Below are positions 1 through 9,902 of a stretch of 64,000 nt of DNA, in pieces (within the stretch, counting starts at the first letter, position 1; each line of letters starts with the position of its first letter). The notes beneath the pieces were generated by a model. It had not been told where the DNA came from and did no database searches. It saw nothing but the letters and a program-made list of their open reading frames with translations. Where the stretch lies: NCBI GenBank assembly GCA_034509425.1, contig JAVTVJ010000821.1:1-64000 (forward strand). Reading direction: 5' to 3'. The translations under genes were made by a program, and so were the position numbers. Source of the DNA: Eopsaltria australis. Lineage: Eukaryota; Chordata; Aves; Passeriformes; Petroicidae.

Positions 1-1566
1 TTGACTCTAGGTGGGCTCCTTGTGGTAGCTGTTCCTCTTTTCAGTTCACGTTCTCGGGCTGCTAAGGAAGAGGTGGGTTTTCTGTCCCACTTTCTCATGT
101 CTTCTCCATGCTCCTGAAGGAAAAACCAGAGGTTACCTCGTGGAGTGTATCTTCTTTCTCTGGCTGGGGAATGTTGGCTCTTAATAGCAGAGACCCTTGT
201 TGGTTCTGGCGAGATGTGGTGAATTTCTTGCTTCAGCTCCTTTCTGAGTTTCTCTTCCAAGTTCCAGACGTGCTCAGCCAGCTGTGTTTCCACAGATGAG
301 ACATGGGTGCGAAATGGGGCAGTGACAGTGTCCTCATAAATTCTTAGTTTGTTGGCCAGTACTCCCACCTTGTCTGCTCCTTCCCTCCATTGCAGTGTTG
401 CTAGGTAACGGGAGTAGGTAACGGGAGTATATCTCTGGTCCGAGCTGTGCGAATCTCAACCACATCTGTGACGTGCATTGGACCTCATCTGGGTTCTTAG
501 GGAATCTCTCATCTTCTGAGAAAATGATCTCCAGCACGGCCAATTCTCTCAGGCATCGGATACCTTGTTCCATTGTGCTCCATTTTTCTTGGTGCACCTG
601 GAGGTCTTCTTTACAAAGGTATCTGTCTTTTACGCTTGCCAGCAGTCGCCGCCAGAGGCTGAGAGTTTCTTGGGTTTTCCCAATCCCCTGGTCAATGACC
701 ACATCCTGGGTCAGGGATCTAAGTTGCCTGGCCTCACTTCCATCTAGCATGGTGTCATTGGCTGCAGCGTCCCAGATGCGAAGAAGCCAGGTCAGGATGG
801 ATTCATTTGTCTGGCGGGTGAACTCCCTCCGTAGGTCACGCAGCTCACCCAGGGATAAAGAGCGAGTGATGATCTCTGGCTCCGTCTCTTCTGCTTGGTG
901 CGAAGGTCCAGCCTCCTCCTCATCGGTCGCTGTGCGGGCTGATTTGCTCCTGGTTTTCTTTTTCTGAAGGGGGGCAACTGCTACTGGCTTAGGCTGTTCT
1001 GGCTTGGTGATGGCTTGTGTGGAGACTCTGTCGTTTCTTTCAGTCTCTTTTTCCTCTATGACAGTTTGTTTAGATACGGTGCCTGTTGTTCTGCTGCTTT
1101 TCTTGTCCTCATCCTGAGGATACTGTGCTGCATCGAGCATTGTTCTGACTCTAAGCATGGTGTACACAGTGCAGGCTGTACAAAGAAGACAAAGCAGAAC
1201 TAACAGCAAGATTATACCATCTTTGACATCCAAAGGGAACTCAATATTTTCAAAAACTGTTGTGTCAGGTCTGAAAGGCTGAAAGAAACTATTCTCTACT
1301 CTTTCCCCTAGGGGCTGGGTGCGATTGTTGAGGAGGCCCCAGATGTAACAGCCCATACCAGGACAAGCAAACAAAATTGAGTATATATTCCGAATGGTGT
1401 TCATTGCCTCGGAGGTTATCATGCAATAGACATAGTAAACTAGTAAAGCAATTTTTATACGATACCCCGGCCTACACAGGAGCATTACCACAGGCAGGTA
1501 ATTCCCTGTCTGTGGAAATATATACAGAGCAAGGTACAGGACACATGTAAGTATGTTGAGTATCAT
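1..1566 (-). pseudogene. gag: ERV copy B: Gag-like ORF with N-terminal membrane segments, frameshifted, continuing off the window
   Basis: This is the 5' part of a second provirus lying downstream, on the - strand, of copy A; its 5' LTR is the shared LTR at 1646-2253. The ORF starts at the ATG at 1566-1564 (MILNIL...). It has three hydrophobic stretches (about residues 1-17, 37-50, 117-138), then a basic linker and a capsid-like alpha-helical region containing the motif LRDLRREFTRQ. A 13-bp tandem duplication (404-416 repeated at 417-429) shifts the frame near the C-terminus. At 214-216 this copy reads GAA where copies A and D have TAA, so in B the frame past that point stays open into the basic Gag tail. 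The window edge cuts it. Family placement rests on the linked pol of copies A, C and D. Confidence 0.75.
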
Positions 1567-1623
1567 GGTGAATAGGTGGCTTCTAGAACACAAAATTGTA
1601 ATTCTGACTTCCCTCAGGGCCTG

Positions 1624-1641
1624 GCCCCACATTGGGTGCCA
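1624..1641 (-). other. Primer binding site, copy B (tRNA-Lys1,2-like)
   Basis: The - strand reads TGGCACCCAATGTGGGGC, four bases inside the LTR edge. It is close to the complement of the 3' end of tRNA-Lys1,2, with a few mismatches. Copy A is the better match (7270-7287). Confidence 0.7.
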
Positions 1642-1645
1642 AAAA

Positions 1646-2253
1646 TGTGGTAGTTTGAAAGCAAATCAGTGAGAGGCTCAAAGTCAGAACTACAATTTAA
1701 TAGGAAAAATGTAGTAATACAAAAAACAAAAAAAAAAACCACTGACAGAGTCAGAATACAACCTGACACCCTGTCGGTCAGGGTGTTGGTAGTAGTCCAC
1801 TTAGAAGGTGGTTGCAGTCCTCTGGGAGTGATAGATGCGGTTCTGTTGAAGCAATGATCCTGAGAAAGGTGTAGTTCTCCTCTGAAGGTCCAGTGGTGGT
1901 GTAGAAGGGTCTGGCCTTCCTCTGGGAATCCCGTGGAAAAAGCTGCCTATAGTGCTTCAAATCTCAGTTTATATGCAGATCGGGATACATTGGTTCCTCC
2001 CCCTGGGCGGGGCATCTCACAATGGGATGATGGGCCACTATCTGCAATGTTTGGGGTGAGTGAAGTGCCTATCCGGCCCCAACGACTGGCCCATTAGCAA
2101 ACCATTCTGCAGCCATCAGGAACACTGCCACGCCTGGCCCTAACGACCGGCTTATTAGCAAACCGTTCTGCGGTTATCAGGAACACTGCCACGCCCGGCC
2201 CCCAGCATCCCACGAAGATGGTGATAGAATACATACCATTGTAACCTAAGACA
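1646..2253 (-). repeat. Shared middle LTR of the tandem proviruses (3' LTR of copy A, 5' LTR of copy B)
   Basis: The element has TG...CA ends (plus-strand TGTGGTAG... to ...CTAAGACA) and is 608 bp long. It matches the LTR at 7293-7842 and, in opposite orientation, those of copy D (44132-44665, 49730-50263). It is about 60 bp longer than its partner because a block near 2075-2196 (ggcccc..attagcaaacc..ctgccacgcc) is present twice with several differences between the units. A TATAAA box is readable on the - strand around 1970. On its left lies a primer-binding-like site (1624-1641), and on its right a purine-rich tract follows the end of pol, so it serves as 3' LTR for A and 5' LTR for B. Confidence 0.9.
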
Positions 2254-2338
2254 TTATCCACCCCTTATTCTATCACCATCTATGTGATACTCAAACCAGT
2301 ACCCCCTTTATGCATATATATACATATACAATGAAACT

Positions 2339-3460
2339 TTACACACAGTTCTCACTTAAAATTAAGCTTCCTTGTGGTACACAATGGGTTTCCTCATCTT
2401 TCTGCATTACCCACCAAGTGTAACTAGGTCCTTGAGCAAAAACAACCCCGCGGATAGGTTTGCCTTTGTCTGAGGTGGGACTAATCCAAACAGTCTTTCC
2501 TAAAATACCTCTCAGGTGTACCACAGGGACTCTGTCTCCGTCCACTGTGTGCAAGGGTTCAGACTGGGCAGGACCAGCTCGATTGATGGAGCCTTGTGTG
2601 TTGACCATCCAGGTGGCCTTTGCTAAGTTCATTTCCCAATATTTGAAGGTCTCCCTGCCAAGTGCCTTCAGGGTGGTCTTAAGTAGTTCGTTGCACCGTT
2701 CAACTTTCCCGGCAGCTGGTGCATGATAAGGGATATGATATATCCACTCGATGCCATGTTCTCTGGCCCAGCTGTTTATAAGGCCATTCTTGAAATGGGT
2801 CCCCTTGTCCGACTCAATTCTCTCAGGGGTGCCATGTCTCCACAAGACTTGCTTTTCCAGGCTTAAGATGGTGTTTCGGGCAGTAGCATGAGGCACAGCA
2901 TAGGTCTCCAACCATCCAGTGGTTGCTTCCACCATGGTCAGCACGTAGCGCTTGCCTTGGCGGGTTTGGGGAAGGGTGATGTAGTCAATTTGCCAGGCTT
3001 CCCCATACCTATACTTCGACCATCGTCCACCGTACCACAGAGGCTTCACCCGCTTGGCCTGCTTGATCATAGCGCAGGTGTCACAGCCATGGATGACCTG
3101 TGAGATGCTGTCCATGGTCAAGTCCACCCCTTGGTCACGAGCCCATCGGTACGTTGCATCTCGTCCCTGATGACCAGAGGCATCATGGGCCCAACGAGCT
3201 AGAAATAATTCTCCCTTGTGCTGCCAGTCCAGATCCACCTGTGATACTCTCAGTTTGGCAGCTTGGTCCACCTGCTCGTTGTTACGATGCTCTTCATTGG
3301 CCCGACTCTTGGGTACATGTGCATCCACATGTCGAACCTTCACAGTCAGCCTCTCTACACGGGTAGCGATGTCCTGCCAAATCTCAGCGGCCCAGATGGG
3401 TTTTTCTCTGCGCTGCCAGTTGGCCTTTCTCTAGCGATTCAACCAACTCCACAAAGCGTT
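2339..3460 (-). pseudogene. pol: ERV copy A: integrase region of pol
   Basis: The open frame 3343-2339 encodes the integrase. It has an N-terminal zinc-type H-H-C-C pattern (WAHDASGH ... GCDTC), a catalytic core with the three acidic residues in the contexts WQIDY, IESDKGTHF and GKVERCNELLK, and a C-terminal region near GPSYTWWVM. The stop is at 2339, just before a purine-rich tract and the LTR. The frame upstream into RNase H is broken by stop codons, so no continuous Pol is possible in this copy. Integrase core and pol order are family knowledge; activity is not claimed. Confidence 0.85.
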
Positions 3461-4447
3461 AGCTACCATCCAGGAGTCAGTGTAGAGATAGAGCCGAGGT
3501 CACTTCTCTCGCTCAGCAATATCCAAAGCCAGCTGGACGGCTTTAAGCTCTGCGACCTGACTCGATCCACCTTCTCCCTCAGTAGCTTGTGCAACTCGTC
3601 GTGTGGGGCTCCATACAGCAGCTTTCCACTTCCGGTTAGCGCCCACAATTCGGCAGGAACCATCAGTGAAGAGGGCATATCGTCTTTCACTCTCCGGTAG
3701 CTCGTTATATGGTGGGGCTTCCTCAGCACGTGTCACTTGCCCCTCCTCTTCTTCAGAAGATAATCCAAAAGTCTCACCTTCAGGCCAGTTTGTTATAATT
3801 TCCAGAATCCCAGGGCGATTAGGGTTTCCTATCCGGGCTCGCTGTGTGATCAGCGCAATCCACTTGCTCCATGTGGCATCGGTGGCATGATGTGTGGAAG
3901 GAACCTTTCCCTTGAACATCCAACCCAGCACTGGTAGTCGGGGTGCCAGAAGCAGCTGTGCTTCGGTGCCAATTACTTCCGAGGCAGCTCAAACTCCTTC
4001 ATAAGCCGCAAGAATCTCTTTCTCGGTTGGGGTATAGCTGGCCTCAGATCCTTTGTATCCCCGACTCCAGAACCCAAGTGGTCGTCCTCGAGCCTCTTCA
4101 GGTCCCTTCTGCCACAGGCTCCAGGATAGACCATTCTCCCCGGCCGCAGTGTAGAGCACATTTTTCACATCCTGCCCTGTTCTGACTGGCCCAAGGGCTA
4201 CTGCATGGGCAATCTCCTGCTTAATTTGTTCGAATGCTTGTTGTTGCTCAGGACCCCACTGGAAATCATTTCTTTTCGTGTCACGAGGTAAAGAGGGCTT
4301 ACAATTGTGCTGTATTCCGGGATATGCATTCTCCAAAACCCGACAGCTCCTAGAAAAGCCTGGGTTTCTTTCTTGTTCGTAGGTGGGGACATAGCAGTGA
4401 TCTTGTTGACTACTTCTGTCGGGATCTGGCGACGTCCATCTTGCCAC
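3461..4447 (-). pseudogene. pol: ERV copy A: RNase H and RT connection region, several stops
   Basis: Translated fragments carry the RNase H acidic residues in the contexts LFTDGSCRIVG, ELKAVQLALDIAE and YTDSWMVANALWG. Interruptions relative to copies C and D include TGA for an Arg codon at about 3986-3988, TGA for Trp near 3497-3499, and TAG for Trp in the sequence GAATCGCTAGAG near 3433. A one-base deletion near 4273 separates this part from the RT frame. Confidence 0.8.
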
Positions 4448-5107
4448 TTGACTCCTAAGAACTGGATTTCTTGAGCGGGTCCCTTAACCTTACTTCGCTT
4501 GATGGCAAAACCAGCTCTTAGGAGAATCTGGATAATTGTCTTTCCTTTCTCAAAGACTTCCTCTGCTGTGTTCCTCCCTACGATAATGTCGTCGATGTAC
4601 CGCAAATGTTCTGGAGCCTCACCCTTTTCCAGTGCAGCCTGGATCAGGCCATGGCAGATGGTGGGGCTGTGCTTCCACCCCTGGGGGAGTCTGTTCCAGG
4701 TGTATTGCACTCCCCTCCAGGTGAAAGCAAACTGAGGCCTGCACTCTGCTGCCAGAGGAATGGAGAAAAAGGCATTGGCAATATCGATGGTCACGTACCA
4801 CTTTGCTGCCTTGGATTCCAGTTCATACTGAAGTTCCAACATGTCTGGCACAGCAGCACTCAGTGGTGGTGTGACCTCATTCAGGCCACGATAATCCACT
4901 GTCAGTCTCCATTCTCCACTGGACTTACGCACTGGCCATATAGGGCTGTTAAAGGGTGAATGAGCTTTGCTGACCACCCCTTGGCTCTCCAGTTTACGAA
5001 TCATCTCGTGGATGGGAACCATAGAGTCTCTGTCTGTGCGGTACTGTCGTCGGTGCACTGTCGCTGTGGCGATTGGTACCTGCTGTTCTTCAACTTCTAG
5101 CAGTCTC
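4273..5107 (-). pseudogene. pol: ERV copy A: reverse transcriptase domain
   Basis: The frame encodes the palm and fingers of an ERVL-type RT: WPVRKSSGEWRLTVDYRGLN, an Asp-containing TIDIANAFFSIPL, LPQGWKHSPTICHG and the catalytic YIDD at 4589-4600. The domain is complete. However, a one-base insertion near 5107 breaks it from protease and a one-base deletion near 4273 breaks it from the connection/RNase H part. The phrase HSPTICHG and the spacing to YIDD fit class III (ERVL-like) RTs; this is recognition by eye, not a search. Confidence 0.87.
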
Positions 5108-5533
5108 CACAGCAGAGGGGTCATCTGAGAGACCAGGCAAGGTATTTAGCTGTTGGATGTCTTCTGTTTCTACTGCGGCTATCCCGAAAGCCCAACGATG
5201 TCCTTTTGGGTCTTTGAAATACCCATTTCTAAGATAGTCTATGCCCAGGATGCATGGGGCCTCTGGGCCGGTCACGATGGGGTGTTTCTGCCACTCATTC
5301 CCAGTTAAACTTACTTCAGCTTCCAATACAGTCAGCTGCTGGGATCCTCCTGTCACCCCAGAAATAGAAATAGATTCTGTTCCCACGTACCTTGATGGCA
5401 TCAGGGTACATTGAGCGCCGGTGTCAACCAAAGCCGTGTATCTTTGTGGGTCAGATGTGCCAGGCCATCGGATCCACACAGTCCAATAGATCTGGTTGTC
5501 CCTTTCCTCTACCTGGCTAGAGGCAGGGCCCCT
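5090..5533 (-). pseudogene. pro: ERV copy A: retroviral aspartic protease, frame lost at its 3' end
   Basis: The protease contains the active-site motif LVDTGAQCTLMP and the C-terminal helix-type motif ILGIDYL. The region between the TAG at 5534-5536 and the first ATG (5479) is open and in the same frame, so protease is probably reached by passing the TAG, not from its own ATG. A one-base insertion near 5107 ends the frame before RT. Confidence 0.82.
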
Positions 5534-5862
5534 CTATTCCTGATCGTGGTACACGTTGCTCTCTTCCTGTAAATATGTTCTTGAGGTCCCTTCAAGAGGA
5601 TCGGTCATATCATCATTCCTATACTGTTCTGAGTTCTGTCCACAAGAGACCGGAGCAGCGTTGACTCTAGGTGGGCTCCTTGTGGTAGCTGTTCCTCTTT
5701 TCAGTTCACGTACTCGGGCTGCTAAGGAAGAGGTGGGTTTCCTGTCCCACTTTCTCATGTCTTCTCCATGCTCCTGAAGGAAAACCAGAGGTTACCTCGT
5801 GGAGTGTATCTTCTTTCTCTGGCTGGGGAATGTTGGCTCTTAATAGCAGAGACCCTTGTTGG
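5534..5862 (-). pseudogene. gag: ERV copy A: Gag C-terminal basic segment (nucleocapsid position)
   Basis: This is a short basic, polar segment beginning near MRKWDRKPTSSL and ending at TAG 5534-5536. It sits exactly where a nucleocapsid domain would be but has no CCHC zinc knuckle. In copy D the same region is continuous in frame with both upstream Gag and downstream protease. In A, one base is missing in the T-run near 5778-5783, so the link to Gag is frameshifted. Confidence 0.6.
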
Positions 5863-7212
5863 TTATGGCGAGATGTGGTGAATTTCTTGCTTCAGCTCCT
5901 TTCTGAGTTTCTCTTCCAAGTTCCGGACGTGCTCAGCCAGCTGTGTTTCCACAGATGAGACATGGGTGCGAAATGGGGCAGTGACAGTGTCCTCATAAAT
6001 TCTTAGTTTGTTGGCCAGTACTCCCACCTTTTCCGCTCCTTCCCTCCATTGCAGTGTTGCTAGGTAACGGGAGTATATCTCTGGTCCAAGCCGTGCGAAT
6101 CTCAGCCACATCTGTGACGTGCATTGGACATCATCTGGGTTCTTAGGGAATCTCTCATCTTCTGAGAAAATGATCTCCAGCACGGCCAATTCTCTCAGGC
6201 ATCGGATACCTTGTTCCATTGTGCTCCATTTTCCTTGGTGCACCTGGAGGTCTTCTTTACAAAGGTATCTGTCCCTTACACTTGCCAGCAGTCGCCGCCA
6301 GAGGCTGAGAGTTTCTTGGGTTTTCCCGATCCCCTGGTCAATGACCACATCCTGGGTCAGGGATCCAAGTTGCCTGGCCTCACTTCCATCTAGCATGGTG
6401 TCATTGGCTGCAGGGTCCCAGATGCGAAGAAGCCAGGTCAGGATGGATTCATTTGTCTGGCGGGTGAACTCCCTCCGTAGGTCACACAGCTCACCCAGGG
6501 ATAAAGAGCGAGTGATGATCTCTGGCTCCGTCTCTTCTGCTTGGTGCGAAGGTCCAGCCTGCTCCTCATCGGTCGCTGTGCGGGCTGATTTGCTCCTGGT
6601 TTTCTTTTTCTGAAGGGGGGCAACTGCTACTGGCTTAGGCTGTTCTGGCTTGGTGATGGCTTGTGTGGAGACTCTGTCGTTTCTTTCAGTCTCTTTTTCC
6701 TCTATGACAGTTTGTTTAGATACGGTGCCTGTTGTTCTGCTGCTTTTTTTGTCCTCATCCTGAGGATATTGTGCTGCATCGAGCATTGTTCTGACTCTAA
6801 GCATGGTGTACACAGTGCAGGCTGTACAAAGAAGACAAAGCAGAACTAACAGCAAGATTATACCATCTTTGACATCCAAAGGGAACTCAATATTTTCAAA
6901 AAGTGTTGTGTCAGGTCTGAAAGGCTGAAAGAAACCATTCTCTACTCTTTCCCCTAGGGGCTGGGTGCGATTGTTGAGGAGGCCCCAGATGTAACAGCCC
7001 ATACCAGGACAAGCAAACAAAATTGAGTATATATTCCGAATGGTGTTCATTGCCTCGGAGGTTATCATGCAATAGACATAGTAAACTAGTAAAGCAATTT
7101 TTATACGATACCCCGGCCTACACAGGAGCATTACCACAGGCAGGTAATTCCCTGTCTGCGGAAATATATACAGAGCAAGGTACAGGACACATGTAAGTAT
7201 GTTGAGTATCAT
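5863..7212 (-). CDS. gag: ERV copy A: membrane-segment Gag-like protein
   Basis: This is an ORF of about 449 codons from the ATG at 7212-7210. The frame stays open upstream into the LTR, but this ATG is the first after the primer site. Residues about 1-17, 37-50 and 117-138 are strongly hydrophobic, and an N-glycosylation sequon (NRT, residues 81-83) lies between the second and third. A long Lys/Glu/Ser/Thr-rich linker follows (about 140-240), then a predicted helical capsid-like region (about 245-400; LRREFTRQTNESILTWLLR and ELAVLEIIFSEDE are recognisable). The last codon is TAA at 5863-5865, where copy B has GAA. No myristoylation signal or zinc knuckle is visible. Expression and function are unknown. 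Confidence 0.75.
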   Translation of the reverse strand: MILNILTCVLYLALYIFPQTGNYLPVVMLLCRPGYRIKIALLVYYVYCMITSEAMNTIRNIYSILFACPGMGCYIWGLLNNRTQPLGERVENGFFQPFRPDTTLFENIEFPLDVKDGIILLLVLLCLLCTACTVYTMLRVRTMLDAAQYPQDEDKKSSRTTGTVSKQTVIEEKETERNDRVSTQAITKPEQPKPVAVAPLQKKKTRSKSARTATDEEQAGPSHQAEETEPEIITRSLSLGELCDLRREFTRQTNESILTWLLRIWDPAANDTMLDGSEARQLGSLTQDVVIDQGIGKTQETLSLWRRLLASVRDRYLCKEDLQVHQGKWSTMEQGIRCLRELAVLEIIFSEDERFPKNPDDVQCTSQMWLRFARLGPEIYSRYLATLQWREGAEKVGVLANKLRIYEDTVTAPFRTHVSSVETQLAEHVRNLEEKLRKELKQEIHHISP

Positions 7213-7269
7213 GGTGAATAGGTGGCTTCTAGAACACAAAACTGTAATTCTGACTTTCCTCAGGGCCTG

Positions 7270-7287
7270 GCCCCACGGTGGGCGCCA
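7270..7287 (-). other. Primer binding site, copy A (tRNA-Lys1,2-like)
   Basis: The - strand reads TGGCGCCCACCGTGGGG, six bases inside the 5' LTR edge. It closely resembles the complement of the tRNA-Lys1,2 3' end. Confidence 0.75.
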
Positions 7288-7292
7288 AAAAA

Positions 7293-7842
7293 TGTGGTAG
7301 TTTGAAAGCAAATCAGTGAGAGGCTCAAAGTCAGAACTACAATTTAATAGGAAAAATGTAGTAATACAAAAAAAACCAAAAAAAAAAACCACTGACAGAG
7401 TCAGAATACAACCTGACACCCTGTCGGTCAGGGTGTTGGTAGTAGTCCACTTAGAAGGTGGTTGCAGTCCTCTGGGAGTGATAGATGTGGTTCTGTTGAA
7501 GCAATGATCCTGAGAAAGGTGTAGTTCTCCTCTGAAGGTCCAGTGGTGGTGTAGAAGGGTCCGGTCTTCCTCTGGGAATCCCGTGGAAAAGGCTGCCTAT
7601 AGCACTTCAAATCTCAGTTTATATGCAGATTGGGATACATTGGTTCCTCCCCCTGGGCGGGGCATCTCACAATGGGATGATGAGCCACTATCTGCAATGT
7701 TTGGGGTGAGTGAAGTGCCAATCCGGCCCCAAGGACTGGCCCATTAGCAAACCATTCTGCAGCCATCAGGAACACTGCCACGCCCGGCCCCCAGCATCCC
7801 AGGAAGATGGTGATAGAATACATACCATTGTAACCTAAGACA
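7293..7842 (-). repeat. 5' LTR of ERV copy A
   Basis: The LTR is 550 bp with TG...CA ends. It matches the shared LTR at 1646-2253 but has a single copy of the internal block. Flanking host sequence on its right begins gtttc; the opposite end of the tandem unit is off-window, so the target duplication cannot be checked. Confidence 0.9.
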
Positions 7843-8718
7843 GTTTCATATTCCCTTGAACATCTAGAATGTTTCTCCACTCCCCTCACCAGCAGTTTCA
7901 GTTTTAATTAAAGGCTGAACTTTTACTGCTGTTAGGGTAGGGTCAGAATTTTCCTGTAAATCATCATGATTGTACCAAATGTACCCATCCCATGTTTCAG
8001 GATCCTCACAATAGATGTGCTGGACTGAATTAGAGGATGATTCATGTGGGACGCTATCAAGTAATTTACCTAGATTTTTCTGCTTCTGTTTTTCTCAACT
8101 TTCAGCTGCAGGCAGTAGTTTTTCTAATTCCTCATTTTTATTTAAAAGAATATCTACTAGTTTTTACAATTTCTCCTGTGTCTCTTTCTCAAAAGACAGT
8201 GCTGTTCTAAGAACCTCATTTTCTGACTTCAAAGTCACAAATTCTACATCTGCAACCCTTTCATGTGGCAGGAAGCTTTTGATTTCCTTTTGCAAGCAAG
8301 ATAAACAAGCTCCCAAAACTGCACAAATAACTTACTTACGTTTTCCTCATCCCATTTTTCATTCGACCTGCAAACTAGTAATGTGATCAGCTATTGCCTG
8401 TACATTATCACAATTAGTTTGTGTCCATTCCAACCCTGCAGGAGATAGGCAACTACCAAACTTCTCCAGGAGAGAGTAAAACTTTATCCTTCCACTGGTC
8501 ACCCTTGGTAACCATTTTTCCTTTGGTCTCCCTCAGAGGGAGAGAACCCCGGCACCCCAGGCAGGAGAAAGCAGTCACCCACAGAGGGACAGTAAAAGTC
8601 ACAGTAAAAGTTTGGTCCATCTCCCTCAGAGGGTCAATCTCCCACCAGGCTGGAAGAACAGTAAAAGTTTGGAACTGTTAAACAGCACTTAGGGTCAGAG
8701 AACAGATGCCAATTAAAA
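7843..8718 (-). mobile_element. Degraded ERV internal region (older element F)
   Basis: - strand translation gives broken Gag/leader-like pieces: a WDGYIWYNHDDL stretch near 7960-8000 and a coiled-coil stretch with heptad-like Leu/Glu (SENEVLRTALSFEKE) near 8190-8240, with several stops. It runs up to the LTR-like block starting at 8719. Copy A inserted at or beside its left end. No intact gene is present. Confidence 0.5.
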
Positions 8719-9240
8719 TGTTACGATTCGCTGTTGAAGTCCTCTGCCCAAATTAAGGTGCAAAGGAGACTAAATGCCAGTTCAACAATGCCAACTTTAT
8801 TTTGCAAAATTAATCTTATATGGAAAAGAGAAAGGGAGAGATAAAGAGAGGGGGGAGAAGAAGAGAGATAAGGCAAGTAGAAGGTAGTGACCTCCATGAA
8901 TCCAGCAGCGTCCTGTTGGTCCTTCTGTGCCTTGGGCTTCTTGATGGTGGGGTCTCATCCAGTCCACTTCATTTCCTGAATAATTCTTATGCAGTCCCTT
9001 ATTTGAGTAAAAAGCAGAGGCAGAAGTGACTTTCAGTTCCTCATTAGCACATGAGGCAAGAGTAGGCATGGTTTCACCATCACACATTCTCAGATGTTAA
9101 TTCAATGGTCACCAGGGGTCTGTTCTGGGGTTTGGGTGAGACAAGTACCTCAAAAACCAAGTGTCCTATTTGTGACCCCACTTCTTGAACTTGCACAGTA
9201 GTTCACTTCTTATCTAACACACCGCAGTTGAACTTTGACC
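8719..9240 (-). repeat. Probable LTR of element F, right end uncertain
   Basis: Plus-strand TGTTACGATTCGCTG at 8719 looks like an LTR end followed inwards by an A/T spacer. On the - strand an AATAAA signal (near 8795-8802) and a TATAAG box (near 8815) are present. I cannot place the far end or a target duplication. Confidence 0.4.
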
Positions 9241-9411
9241 TGAACTGCAAAGCCAAAACCAAAACCTTACTTCCTTCGTGATTTGTGCAAAGGCACTCAT
9301 GACCTTTTTTCTGCAACAAGTTCACCACCAAGTCCTTCTTTAAGGCATATACTGCAAATTACCAACCCTTTCTTTACAGCTGCCTGGGAGGGAGAGCAGC
9401 ATGTGTCTCTT

Positions 9412-9902
9412 ACTGTGTCCAGTTCTGGGCTCCTCAGTAGTACCAGGGAAACATGGAGCTCCTGGAGCGGGTCCAGCAGAGGGCTACAGAGATGATGAAG
9501 GGACTGGAGAATCTCTTTTGAGGAAAGGCTGAGAGAGCTGGACCTGTTCAGCCTTGAAAAGAGAATTGAGAAGGGACCTCACCAATGTCTATCAGTATCT
9601 GAAGGGAGGGTGCCAGAAGGATGCAGCCAAGCTCTTCTCAGTGGTGCCAAGCAATAGGACAAGAGGCAACGGGAAGAAACTGATGTACAGGAAGTTCCAC
9701 CTGAACATGAGGAAGCGCAGGTGACTGCACGCTGGAACAGACCACCCAGAGAGGTTGTGGAGTCTCCCTCACTGGAGATATTTAAGAACCATCAGGATGC
9801 AATCCAGTGCCATGTGCTCTAGGACGATTCTGCTTGAGCAGGGAGGTTGGGCCAGATGACCCCTTGTGGGCCCTTCCAACATGACCCATTCTGTGATTCT
9901 GT
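9412..9902 (+). mobile_element. CR1 LINE, 5'-truncated 3' end
   Basis: The block contains the typical CR1 3' segment: ccagttctgggctcctcagta, then agggctacagagatgatgaag, gagaagggacctcac, the gaggttgtggagtctccctc block and a terminal attctgtgattctgt. Only the end of ORF2 and the 3' UTR survive. Confidence 0.9.
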
